From an uncultured Acidaminococcus sp. (lineage in GTDB: Bacteria; Bacillota; Negativicutes; Acidaminococcales; Acidaminococcaceae), in contig CADBQR010000148.1 in NCBI GenBank assembly GCA_902796945.1, positions 1 to 38,584 of the forward strand: 38,584 nt of DNA, written 5' to 3'. The notes below the pieces were generated by a model that worked only from the letters and a program-made list of their open reading frames with translations, did not search any database and was not told the origin of the DNA. The position numbers were made by a program, and so were the translations under genes. This document shows, one piece after another, positions 26,312 through 33,648 of the stretch (position 1 is the stretch's first letter; the number at the start of each line of letters is the position of its first letter).

Positions 26312-26986
26312 TTACAGTCCTACTTTTTTGCTCCAGAGCGGATACGTACAGAGGATAATGGTTATGAGAAGCATCAGGTAATCCCCCAAGCCCAGTTTCA
26401 TGGGACGGCGATTCCGATACGTATTGGGTCCGAACCCTTTCAGTTCCATGGAAAGGGCCAGGGTATCCGATTTTGCCACAGCCCGCATAACGAGTGGCTT
26501 GACAACGGCAAGATAGGCAAACAGCCGTTTCAGGGCATTACCGCGGTTGGAATAGCCGCGACAGGACTGGGCGTCAAGCGTAATGGCACTGTCGGAAAGG
26601 AAATCCGGCACAAAGCGCAGAGCCGTAGTCAGCATGAAAGCATATTCATAAGGCATATGGAACTTTTCCACAAGGGCCTGGGCAATGTCCTGGATTTTGG
26701 TCGATGCCAGAAGGCACAGGAAAGCCGTTGTCATGACAAACATCCGAAGGCCTCCCGTGAGCGCCACGTACAGCTTGGATCCAAAAAGCAGCTGCAGGAC
26801 CACCATCATGGCCGTAAAGACGGTCAGGGTGCCGATGGCAGCCATTGTCATCCGATCCCGCTTGATGTAAAGCAGGATCACCAGTTCCAGGGCCAGTATC
26901 GTTGCAACCGCCGGAACAGGAAGCAGGAAGACCCACGCAGTTACGGCCAGCACCAAAATCAAACGGGTAAAAGCAGTCAGCTTCAT
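26312..26986 (-). CDS. ecfT: ECF transporter transmembrane component T
   Basis: Scaffold membrane protein of an energy-coupling factor importer. 224 aa from ATG 26986, preceded by GGGGTG; its ATG overlaps the stop of the upstream ATPase gene (ATGA). An upstream ATG would put the start deep in that gene. About five hydrophobic helices. The two coupling motifs of EcfT are visible as AQSCRGYSNRG (Ala-Arg-Gly type) and SMELKGFGPN (Arg/Lys-Gly-Phe type). These contact the two ATPases encoded next to it. Confidence 0.92.
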   Translation of the reverse strand: MKLTAFTRLILVLAVTAWVFLLPVPAVATILALELVILLYIKRDRMTMAAIGTLTVFTAMMVVLQLLFGSKLYVALTGGLRMFVMTTAFLCLLASTKIQDIAQALVEKFHMPYEYAFMLTTALRFVPDFLSDSAITLDAQSCRGYSNRGNALKRLFAYLAVVKPLVMRAVAKSDTLALSMELKGFGPNTYRNRRPMKLGLGDYLMLLITIILCTYPLWSKKVGL

Positions 26987-27795
26987 GGCTTCACCCCTTC
27001 CTTCAATACCAGTTTCGCACAGAGATCGGCCGGCGTACGAACCTCTTTTACCTTCATGAGGGCGCAGATCCTGGAAAGAACAGGCTGCTTCAGTCCCCAT
27101 CGTTCGACCGGACGGACGCCGTCAAAAAGCGCCTGGGTGGACCCGTCATAAACCAGGTCCCCGTTATTCAGGACAAGGGAATGGGTCGTATAAGTCCGGG
27201 CAATATCCATATCATGCGTAATCAGGATGAGGGTCATATGCCGTTCCTCCTGAAGTTTGCCCAGATAAGCCATCATATGCTGTTTTTCCTGTTCATCCTG
27301 TCCATTGGTAATTTCGTCCAGGATCAACGTCTTCGGCTGAAGGGCCAGGGCTGTTGCAACGCCAAGACGGCGTTTCTGGCCAAAAGACAGGGAGCGGGGA
27401 TACCGATCCAAAAAGGGTGTAAGGCCCATGGCTTCGACGGCATCGCGGACCTGGCGATCAATCGTGGATTTTGGCAGTTTCTTGTTTTTCAGTCCATAAG
27501 CTACTTCTTCATAGACCGTATCTCCCAGGATCTGCAGATCCGGATTTTGGAACACATACCCGATCTGATCAGCCAGGTCAGCCGGTTCAAACTGAATGAT
27601 ATCACGGCCATCAACCAGGACCTGGCCGCTTCTTGGGTGATCAAGGGCCATGAAAAGGCGACTCAGGGTGGTCTTGCCACTGCCATTATGGCCTAAAAGC
27701 GCAACGGCCTCGCCATCTGGAATGGTGCAGCTGATATCCTTCAGGACAGGGATACCGCGGCGATAGGCAAAGTTTACGGCTTTTGCTTCAATCAT
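26983..27795 (-). CDS. ecfA: ECF transporter ATPase component
   Basis: ABC-type ATPase, 270 aa. Walker A is GHNGSGKTT, the signature is LSFGQKRRLGVATAL and Walker B is TLILDEITNGQD, followed by the switch His in ILITHDMD. The Q-loop is YVFQNPDLQILGDTVYEEVAYG, the EcfA-specific form. ATG 27795 overlaps the previous gene by 4 bp. With the second ATPase it should form a heterodimer. Confidence 0.94.
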   Translation of the reverse strand: MIEAKAVNFAYRRGIPVLKDISCTIPDGEAVALLGHNGSGKTTLSRLFMALDHPRSGQVLVDGRDIIQFEPADLADQIGYVFQNPDLQILGDTVYEEVAYGLKNKKLPKSTIDRQVRDAVEAMGLTPFLDRYPRSLSFGQKRRLGVATALALQPKTLILDEITNGQDEQEKQHMMAYLGKLQEERHMTLILITHDMDIARTYTTHSLVLNNGDLVYDGSTQALFDGVRPVERWGLKQPVLSRICALMKVKEVRTPADLCAKLVLKEGVKP

Positions 27796-28655
27796 TCCCG
27801 GGCACCTCCTCTGAAATGCTTCTGAAGTTCCGCTATGGCTTCTTCTTCATAGCGCCAGCTGCCCAACGCAATGCCGTTCTTCTCCTCCAGGCCCAGCTTG
27901 AGCTGCCAAAGTTCAGGCAGGTTGCCGCATAGGGTCGGATGGTGATAAGCCTTGCGGGCGGCTTCCTCGTAGGTTCCGGATATGGCGATTTCGCCATGAT
28001 CCATAAGAACCATATGGCTCATATAAGGCAGCAGGTAATTCAGGTCGTGCTCCACGACAACCACCGTCATATCATGATCTTTATGGATGCGGTTTACCAG
28101 CTGATAAAGGGACCGGGCCCCATCGGGATCCATGGCTGAGACCGGCTCATCAAGGATCAGTACATCCGGACGGGTAGCCAATACCGAAGCCAGGAGCAGG
28201 CGCTGGCGCTGTCCTCCGGACAGTTCATCGAGCTGGTAATTTTCCCGGTCCGGAAGGCCCACATCGTTCAGGGCCTCGTGAACGCGGGCATCAACCTCAT
28301 CGGGGCTGAAGCCATGATTGAGCAGGCTGAAGCTGATTTCCTCTCCCGCCGTAAGGGATACCATCTGGCTTTCGTAATCATCCAGCATGATCCCGACGTG
28401 CATGGCAATATCGGAAATCTTTTTGCCCCTGATCTCTTCACCCAGCACTTCCACCGTACCGGCATAACGCCCGCCGTAATAATACGGAACAATCCCTGTC
28501 ATTGCCCGGCAAAGGGTTGTCTTGCCGGCACCGCTGGGCCCGGCAATGGCGGTAAAGCTGCCCTTTTCGACGGTCAGGCTGATATCTTTCAGCATGATAT
28601 CGCTGTTTGGATAGGCATAGTAAAAATCAGTAAGCCGAAGCGCAATTTCACTCAT
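27792..28655 (-). CDS. ecfA: ECF transporter ATPase component
   Basis: Second ABC ATPase, 287 aa. Walker A is GPSGAGKTT, the signature is LSGGQRQRLLLASVL, Walker B is VLILDEPVSAMDPDG, and the switch His is in VVVEHDLN. Its Q-loop (VGIMLDDYESQMVSLTAGEEI) differs from that of the partner ATPase, consistent with a heterodimer. It overlaps the S-component gene by 8 bp upstream and the partner ATPase gene by 4 bp downstream. Confidence 0.94.
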   Translation of the reverse strand: MSEIALRLTDFYYAYPNSDIMLKDISLTVEKGSFTAIAGPSGAGKTTLCRAMTGIVPYYYGGRYAGTVEVLGEEIRGKKISDIAMHVGIMLDDYESQMVSLTAGEEISFSLLNHGFSPDEVDARVHEALNDVGLPDRENYQLDELSGGQRQRLLLASVLATRPDVLILDEPVSAMDPDGARSLYQLVNRIHKDHDMTVVVVEHDLNYLLPYMSHMVLMDHGEIAISGTYEEAARKAYHHPTLCGNLPELWQLKLGLEEKNGIALGSWRYEEEAIAELQKHFRGGARE

Positions 28656-29217
28656 CCTGTGCGCCTCCCGTCGTATAGAATACTTTTTCGACCGGCCGGT
28701 AAAGCACCTGGGTAATCAGGGCATTGAGCACGGCCACCACCACGACCACCGGCAGCATTACCTTAAGCCACGTAGAAAATGGCAGCCCCAGGACCAGACA
28801 GAGAATATTGGTAAAAACAGAGCCGCTGACCAGGGTGGCAAAAAAGCCCACAATGAGCGGAACCAGCCTGAACCGGCCCAGATGGACCGCGACAAAAGCC
28901 TTGACCAGAAGGCAGGCCGTCAGTGACCCGGCCAGCTCACTGGCAATATTTCCCAGGGGAAAAGCGGACTTGGATGACGGTACAATTGTCAAGCCAGCGA
29001 CAAAACCGGTCCCCAGGGCACGCAGGATGCCAGGATGGGTCAGGTTCGTCGTAATGGAATACATGGCAATTGTCCAGTTCGGCGTAACGCCGCCTACATT
29101 CGGGCTGATGGTATGCAAAATGACACCAATAGCCAGGAGCAGGGCCGTAATGGCAACCCAGCGGTGACTGTCCCGGGACGATTCGACCGTAATAAGTTCC
29201 GGAATTTCTTTATCCAT
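28648..29217 (-). CDS. ECF transporter substrate-binding component, TrpP-like
   Basis: Membrane S component, 189 aa from ATG 29217 (AAAGGAAG 8 nt upstream). About six hydrophobic helices. The first helix, ALLLAIGVILHTISP, resembles the TrpP tryptophan-transporter subgroup (LLAIGxxLHxxxP), so tryptophan is a possible substrate. The rest of the sequence is divergent, and other ligands remain open. Being encoded with its own A, A and T genes, it is a dedicated group I-type transporter rather than one sharing a central module. A short AT-poor leader with mutually exclusive hairpins precedes it. Confidence 0.8.
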   Translation of the reverse strand: MDKEIPELITVESSRDSHRWVAITALLLAIGVILHTISPNVGGVTPNWTIAMYSITTNLTHPGILRALGTGFVAGLTIVPSSKSAFPLGNIASELAGSLTACLLVKAFVAVHLGRFRLVPLIVGFFATLVSGSVFTNILCLVLGLPFSTWLKVMLPVVVVVAVLNALITQVLYRPVEKVFYTTGGAQDE

Positions 29218-29246
29218 CGAATGTACTTCCTTTCTGAATTTTTTAG

Positions 29247-29289
29247 AAAACCGATGATCCAATCGGAGGCAGCCCTCCCCGCAATGGGG
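29247..29289 (-). promoter_or_regulatory. Overlapping hairpins in the ECF operon leader
   Basis: On the minus strand three short stems overlap each other: CCCC/GGGG (29277-29289), GGAGG/CCTCC (29265-29278) and CCGAT/ATCGG (29251-29266). The last is followed by TTTTC. The exclusive pairing is attenuator-like, but no known riboswitch or T-box core was found in this orientation. This is a low-confidence feature. Confidence 0.3.
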
Positions 29290-29489
29290 CGGAACCGCTT
29301 CAGGAGCCAGTTATTGATCAGGCATGGGAAAGCATTGATCCGCACTGAAAAATAGCCGGTCCATCAAAGCATCGATTTCTTGCTGAATTGACCGGATGGA
29401 ATTGCATTGACTTTTAGTTTATTTTTTTCTACCTGGAATGTCAATCATTCCCGAACAGAAAAATGATTTCTTCCCCATCCTTCCGGGAC

Positions 29490-29516
29490 AAAAAAACAGC
29501 TCCCTCTCAGGAGCTG
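29490..29516 (-). terminator. Terminator overlapping the end of the carboxyltransferase gene
   Basis: Minus-strand stem CAGCTCC/GGAGCTG with a 6-nt loop, then seven T. The TGA stop (29507-29509) lies in the loop, so the left arm encodes the last residues of the protein. Confidence 0.88.
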
Positions 29517-30847
29517 CGATGTTTTTTCAGGAATTCCTTCCCAACCTGGGGAAAGAGCAGGTACGTAAGGACATCTTCCTCGCTTCTGGCAAATTCCTGA
29601 CTTTCCCGGACTCCCTTTTCCCAGCCGGGAGCGATGAGATCGGCCGGCCGACAGGTCAGCGGCACGGCCCCCTTGCGAAGGACAAGTTTTTTAAGTTCCT
29701 CCGCCACCGGGCCAGGAGCTTTTCCGTATTTCCCCATTACATAATCCTTGATTTCCTTAAGAAGGACCTTATACCGGCCACCACTCATGATGTTCATGGC
29801 CGCCTGGGCACCGCACATTTGGGAAAAAGGAGTTCCCAGCGGTGGGTACCCCAGATCCCGACGGACCCGGACCACTTCTTCCAATACCTCAGGAAGCCGG
29901 TCCAGTGCATTCAGCTGGGTCAATTGAAATTCCAGGTTGGACCTCATGCCTCCAGGAATCTGATGGCGGACCACGTTGATATCCACCCCCTTGAGCTTTG
30001 ATTCAAAGGAGGCATGGGCTGCCCTCACTTTTTTCAGATAAGCGGTGATGGGCGCCAGTTTTGTATAATCCAGACCCGTATCCCGTTCTGTTCCCTGGAG
30101 AACCGCAATCAGGCTTTCCGCAGCCGGATGCCCCGTACCCAGGGCAAAAGCAGCCGTATCGACATCGACCACATCGACGCCGGCCCGGATGACTTCCCAA
30201 TACGTAATATCCGTCATGCCGCCGGTGCAGTGTGCGTGATAATGGACGGGCACGTCAAAATGCTCCTTCAGGGCCTTGACGGTTTCCACGGCCTCCCGGG
30301 GTGTCTTCATGCCGCCCATGTCTTCCAGGTGCAGGGCTGTCGCTCCGATATCCAGATACTCCTGAGCGGTCTTCACAAAGGAATCCACCGTATGGACCGG
30401 ACTTGACGTAAACTGGATATTGGCCTCCACCTTCTTGCCCGCCTTCAGCGCGGCTTCGGCCGCACGGCGCACGTTGCGGACATCATTGAGTCCATCGAAG
30501 ATAAGGAAGATATCGATTCCGTTCCTGGCAGCTGCAGTCACAAAATGGTCAACCACGTCATCAGGATACGGCGTATACCCCAGAAGGTTCTGCCCTCGCA
30601 GCAGCATACGCAATGGCGTATGGGTGCAATACTGCTTGATGGTCCGAAGGCGCTGCCAGGGGTCCTCATCAAGGAAGCGGATGCAGGCATCAAAGGTTGC
30701 CCCGCCCCATACTTCCAGGGCAGCAAAGCCAAATTCATCAAGGCCCTTCAGGACGGGCAGCATTTCTTCCGTGGTCATTCGGGTTGCAATACAGGCCTGC
30801 TGTCCATCCCGCAGGTCACAGGATACGAGTTTGACTGGATTTGGCAT
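29507..30847 (-). CDS. Oxaloacetate decarboxylase alpha/pyruvate carboxylase-B-like carboxyltransferase, biotin domain absent
   Basis: 446-residue DRE-TIM barrel protein of the carboxyltransferase family. ATG 30847 is chosen because AAAAGGAG lies upstream; the frame opens 90 bp earlier without a site. Family blocks are clear: LRDGQQ (12-17, metal-binding Asp14), EVWGGATFD (45-53), RGQNLLGY (84-91), VHYHAHCTGG (201-210; His202 and His204) and GTERDTGLDYTKL. A PYC_OADA-type C-terminal domain follows. Two points are odd. There is no biotinyl domain, so the carrier must be a separate protein. The KDMAG motif, whose Lys is normally carbamylated and binds metal, reads LEDMGG with Glu175. The catalytic region TSQPP reads TGHPA. 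The reaction may therefore differ from classical decarboxylation or transcarboxylation. Confidence 0.85.
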   Translation of the reverse strand: MPNPVKLVSCDLRDGQQACIATRMTTEEMLPVLKGLDEFGFAALEVWGGATFDACIRFLDEDPWQRLRTIKQYCTHTPLRMLLRGQNLLGYTPYPDDVVDHFVTAAARNGIDIFLIFDGLNDVRNVRRAAEAALKAGKKVEANIQFTSSPVHTVDSFVKTAQEYLDIGATALHLEDMGGMKTPREAVETVKALKEHFDVPVHYHAHCTGGMTDITYWEVIRAGVDVVDVDTAAFALGTGHPAAESLIAVLQGTERDTGLDYTKLAPITAYLKKVRAAHASFESKLKGVDINVVRHQIPGGMRSNLEFQLTQLNALDRLPEVLEEVVRVRRDLGYPPLGTPFSQMCGAQAAMNIMSGGRYKVLLKEIKDYVMGKYGKAPGPVAEELKKLVLRKGAVPLTCRPADLIAPGWEKGVRESQEFARSEEDVLTYLLFPQVGKEFLKKHRSS

Positions 30848-30942
30848 AATGGATTCTCCTTTTATAAGCGGGTCTGGAGGGTATACCCCTTCCAGGTGCA
30901 CCGGTTCATGCGGCCGATGGCTTACGTTCCCTATCAAATTTT

Positions 30943-30971
30943 ATTGTAGTGATTCCTTTTCTGATTGTCGA
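30943..30971 (-). promoter_or_regulatory. Promoter of the carboxyltransferase gene
   Basis: Minus-strand TCGACA (30966-30971), 17-bp spacer and TACAAT (30943-30948). The predicted start near 30936 gives an 89-nt leader. Confidence 0.55.
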
Positions 30972-30974
30972 TAT

Positions 30975-31025
30975 CGGGCTGTCTATAGTGCCATAGGCGC
31001 TCTTTATGGGCAGCATGGCAGCCCG
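30975..31025. repeat. Nested inverted repeat between divergent promoters
   Basis: Outer arms CGGGCTG (30975-30981) and CAGCCCG (31019-31025), inner arms CCATA (30991-30995) and TATGG (31005-31009). It lies upstream of both promoters, so it is more likely a DNA element than part of either mRNA. Confidence 0.4.
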
Positions 31026-31050
31026 TTGTTTCTTTTCAAGGGCCGATTCC

Positions 31051-31079
31051 TTGACATTCCGGCCGATATCCTTTATAGT
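31051..31079 (+). promoter_or_regulatory. Strong promoter of the MATE exporter gene
   Basis: Perfect TTGACA (31051-31056), 17-bp spacer, TATAGT (31074-31079). The predicted start is near 31086. Confidence 0.75.
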
Positions 31080-31085
31080 AAGTAT

Positions 31086-31171
31086 CACTCATCAGAGGGT
31101 ACACTGTTCACAGGAAACAGCACACCGGATAAGATGTCAGGTTGAAACACCTGGTCTTATCCGGTTTTTTT
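31086..31171 (+). promoter_or_regulatory. Candidate riboswitch (guanidine-IV/mepA-like) in the MATE leader
   Basis: The leader between the promoter and the MATE ATG is about 108 nt and ends in a full intrinsic terminator 24 nt before the start codon. Constitutive termination would silence the gene, so regulated antitermination is expected. Ahead of the terminator is a small hairpin CTGTT/AACAG (31104-31108, 31116-31120) with loop CACAGGA. It can be extended by GGT (31098-31100) pairing with ACC (31124-31126), which are the first bases of the terminator. The CAGG of the loop can pair with CCTG (31150-31153) in the terminator arm. Size, position and gene type fit the guanidine-IV (mepA) class found before MATE exporters. 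I cannot verify its conserved bases from memory, so the class is tentative. Confidence 0.55.
31124..31171 (+). terminator. Conditional terminator in the MATE leader
   Basis: Perfect 11-bp stem ACCGGATAAGA/TCTTATCCGGT, inner CAGGT/ACCTG stem, then T-run 31165-31171. The carboxyltransferase gene on the left is transcribed away from it, so no upstream plus-strand gene needs this terminator. It must act on the MATE transcript. Confidence 0.85.
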
Positions 31172-31194
31172 AATGCTTACAGGGAGGAACTGCC

Positions 31195-32559
31195 ATGGAA
31201 AGACGCATTGATTTTACAAACGGGGGAATACTGGAGCCGCTGCTGCAGTTTGCACTGCCGGTCCTCTTTGCCCTCTTCCTGCAATCCATGTACGGAGCCG
31301 TGGACCTGCTCGTGGTCGGGCAATTTGCCACACGGGCCGATGTTTCCGCGGTTTCTACGGGATCCCAGATCATGCAGACTGTTACAAACCTCATCGGGTC
31401 CCTGTCCACGGGTACGACGGTCCTTTTAGGACAGAAAATCGGGGAAGGCAATGCAAAGGAAGGCGGCCGGATCTGCGGAGCTTCCCTCTGCCTTTTCTTT
31501 ATCATCGCCCTGTTCTTTACGCTTTTACTTACCCTGTTTTCCGCTCCACTGGCTCATTTAATGAACGCTCCAGCCGAGGCTTTTTCCTTAACGGAAACCT
31601 ATACCCGGATCTGCGGGGCCGGTTCCCTCGTCATCATTGCCTACAACCTGATTGGCAGCATTTTCCGCGGCATCGGGGATTCCCGGACGCCGTTCTACAC
31701 CGTAGCCATCGCCTGTGTCTGCAATATCCTGGGCGATCTGCTGCTCGTTGCCGTTTTTGAGATGGGCGCTGCCGGTGCCGCCATTGCCACGGTAGCTTCC
31801 CAGTTTCTCAGTGTTGCCATTTCCCTCTGTCTGATACGCAGGAAATCCCTGCCTTTTGAGCTGCACCGCTGGGATATCCGTTTCCACAGGCAACTGGTCT
31901 ATCAGGTTCTCTCCCTTGGTCTTCCCATCGCCGTACAGGACCTGCTCGTCGGCATGTCCTTCCTGATTATCCTTGCCATTGTCAACCATCTTGGCATCAT
32001 CGCCTCGGCCGGCGTCGGCGTGGCAGAAAAAATCTGCGGTTTTATCATGCTGGTTCCCGCTGCTTTCATGCAGTCCATGTCGGCCTTTGCCGCCCAAAAC
32101 AAAGGGGCTGGCCGTATGGACCGGGCCCGGCAGGGACTGTATTATGCCATCGCCGTTTCCCTCTGTTTTGGCTTTTGTACCAGCTGGACCTCCTTTTTTC
32201 ATGGCGCGGACCTGGCCGGGTTCTTTACCCATGAAAGGGAAGTGGCCCTGGCCGCTGCTGATTACCTGAAAGCCTATTCAATCGACTGCCTGCTTACAAG
32301 CTTTCTCTTTTCCTTTGTCGGCTTCTACAATGGAATCGGCCTGACCCGTTTTGTCATGGTCCAGGGTATCGTCGGCGCTTTTGGGATCCGTGTTCCCGTC
32401 TCCTATTTCATGAGCCTGCAAAAACCGGTTTCCCTCTTTCACGTCGGCCTGGCCACTCCCTGCTCATCGGCGGTCCAGATCCTGTTATGCCTGGCCTGTT
32501 TTTACCTACTTCATGGAACGACCCGGAAACCAACCATCAGGACTTTATGGAAACACTGA
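31195..32559 (+). CDS. MATE family multidrug/cation exporter
   Basis: 454-residue Na+- or H+-driven exporter with twelve predicted helices in two six-helix halves. It starts with RIDFTNGGILEPLLQFALP, and has the typical SMYGAVDLLVVGQFA of the NorM/DinF group, GSIFRGIGDSRTPFY at the end of the first half and GVAEKICGFIMLVPAAFMQS in the second. AGGGAGG lies 7 nt before ATG 31195. The gene has its own promoter and a leader with a terminator, suggesting ligand-controlled expression. If the leader is guanidine-responsive, the substrate would be a guanidinium-like cation. It ends 17 bp from the convergent lactonase gene with no terminator between them. Confidence 0.92.
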   Translation: MERRIDFTNGGILEPLLQFALPVLFALFLQSMYGAVDLLVVGQFATRADVSAVSTGSQIMQTVTNLIGSLSTGTTVLLGQKIGEGNAKEGGRICGASLCLFFIIALFFTLLLTLFSAPLAHLMNAPAEAFSLTETYTRICGAGSLVIIAYNLIGSIFRGIGDSRTPFYTVAIACVCNILGDLLLVAVFEMGAAGAAIATVASQFLSVAISLCLIRRKSLPFELHRWDIRFHRQLVYQVLSLGLPIAVQDLLVGMSFLIILAIVNHLGIIASAGVGVAEKICGFIMLVPAAFMQSMSAFAAQNKGAGRMDRARQGLYYAIAVSLCFGFCTSWTSFFHGADLAGFFTHEREVALAAADYLKAYSIDCLLTSFLFSFVGFYNGIGLTRFVMVQGIVGAFGIRVPVSYFMSLQKPVSLFHVGLATPCSSAVQILLCLACFYLLHGTTRKPTIRTLWKH

Positions 32560-32576
32560 ATTCCCCCGGACACGTA

Positions 32577-33629
32577 CTACTTGGTTTTTCCATTGTAAAA
32601 AGTCACGCAAACCGGGTTATCGGTCTGGATCTGGGTACCGCTGAACTCAAGCGTACCGTCCATTGGCGAGATATCATAAAGACGGATGGAAGCGCTCAAT
32701 TCGTTGGCGACAACCAGTTGGGTTCCATCGGGAGTGATCGTGATAAAACGGGGCTGTTGTCCCCCGGCAGGAATCCATTGTTTGAAAGCAAGCCGGCCTG
32801 TCTTTTCGTGAACCGCAAAAACACTGACGGAATCAGCCTTGCGATTGGAAACGTAGAGATACCGGCCATCCTTTCCTGCGACAATCCCGCTGGCCCAGCC
32901 GTCTTCCGTATACGTATCCGGCAGGGTTGGCACAACCTGGAAAGGGGCAAGCTTGCCCGCTGCCGCATCAAAATGGTAAGCCGTTACGGTATAATCCTTT
33001 TCATTGACCCCATAACAGCAATGTTCAGGACCGGCAAACGCAATATGCCTGGGTTCGGCAATTTCCCGGGAGCGGACGATATCGGTACGGGTCAGGGTTC
33101 CGTCATGGTTGATTTTCAGCACATCGATCTGTCCGTAACCCGCTTTCCGCCCCTGGCACGATACAAGCAGGTATTCCCGGCTGGGATCCTGGAGCACCTG
33201 GTGAGGGTGGGAAATAGCACCCTCTTCCCGGCCCGGCATCGGACAGAGGAAGCAGTAATCCTCTACGCTTCCGTCTTCATGCCGGGGGATGACGGATACC
33301 GTTCCGGTTGCCAGGTTGGCCACATAGATCCACCGATTGTTTTTATCGATGGAGAGATGGACCGGATTCTTCCCACCCGTCCGAGCCGTATTCAGATATG
33401 TCAGGTGCCCGTTCCGCGGATCGATTTCAAAGGCACTGATTTCGCTGAAATCCCCATGAATGGAGTAGAGAAAACGCCCGGTCTCATCAATACATTGAAA
33501 TGAAGGATTGACCAGGTTTTCCAGGAGCTGGTCCAGCGTCCACTTACCATGATCGATTGCATACAGGGAAATCCCCTTTCCCGTCGCGTTCCGTTCCCTG
33601 GTCGTCCTGCAGCCTACGTAAGCAAACAT
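32577..33629 (-). CDS. Lactonase-family seven-bladed beta-propeller protein
   Basis: Related to 6-phosphogluconolactonase of the Pgl/YbhE type. 350 aa from ATG 33629, with AAAGGAG 9 nt upstream; ATG 33635 is also in frame but only 3 nt from the site. Propeller-type repeats recur through the protein: GRFLYSIHGDFSEISAFEID, NRWIYVANLATGTVSVI, GRYLYVSNRKADSVSVFAV and GTQLVVANELSASIRLYDI. The family also includes enzymes acting on other sugar or organic-acid lactones. Here the gene is the last of a tricarboxylate cluster, only 19 bp after the carrier gene. Hydrolysis of an isocitrate-type lactone is therefore an attractive but unproven role. Confidence 0.85.
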   Translation of the reverse strand: MFAYVGCRTTRERNATGKGISLYAIDHGKWTLDQLLENLVNPSFQCIDETGRFLYSIHGDFSEISAFEIDPRNGHLTYLNTARTGGKNPVHLSIDKNNRWIYVANLATGTVSVIPRHEDGSVEDYCFLCPMPGREEGAISHPHQVLQDPSREYLLVSCQGRKAGYGQIDVLKINHDGTLTRTDIVRSREIAEPRHIAFAGPEHCCYGVNEKDYTVTAYHFDAAAGKLAPFQVVPTLPDTYTEDGWASGIVAGKDGRYLYVSNRKADSVSVFAVHEKTGRLAFKQWIPAGGQQPRFITITPDGTQLVVANELSASIRLYDISPMDGTLEFSGTQIQTDNPVCVTFYNGKTK

Positions 33630-33648
33630 ATCCATATACTCCTTTCAC

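Larger units (their letters stand above)
30848..31194. other. Divergent regulatory region (347 bp) between carboxyltransferase and MATE genes
   Basis: No protein gene. It contains a minus-strand promoter (30943-30971), a leader hairpin for the carboxyltransferase (CTGGAaGGG/CCCTCCAG near 30874-30895), a nested inverted repeat (30975-31025), a strong plus-strand promoter (31051-31079) and a terminator-controlled leader (31086-31194). Confidence 0.65.

Noticed and set aside
29286-29299. Plus-strand GGGGCGGAACCGCT resembling the T-box core (AGGGTGGAACCGCG)
   Set aside because: It points away from the ECF genes, has no following terminator or downstream plus-strand gene, and the upstream part would lie inside the S-component coding region.
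29094-29345. Minus-strand frame with several Trp codons ahead of the TrpP-like gene, possible leader peptide
   Set aside because: GTG start without a good binding site, Trp codons scattered, and long overlap with the S-component gene.
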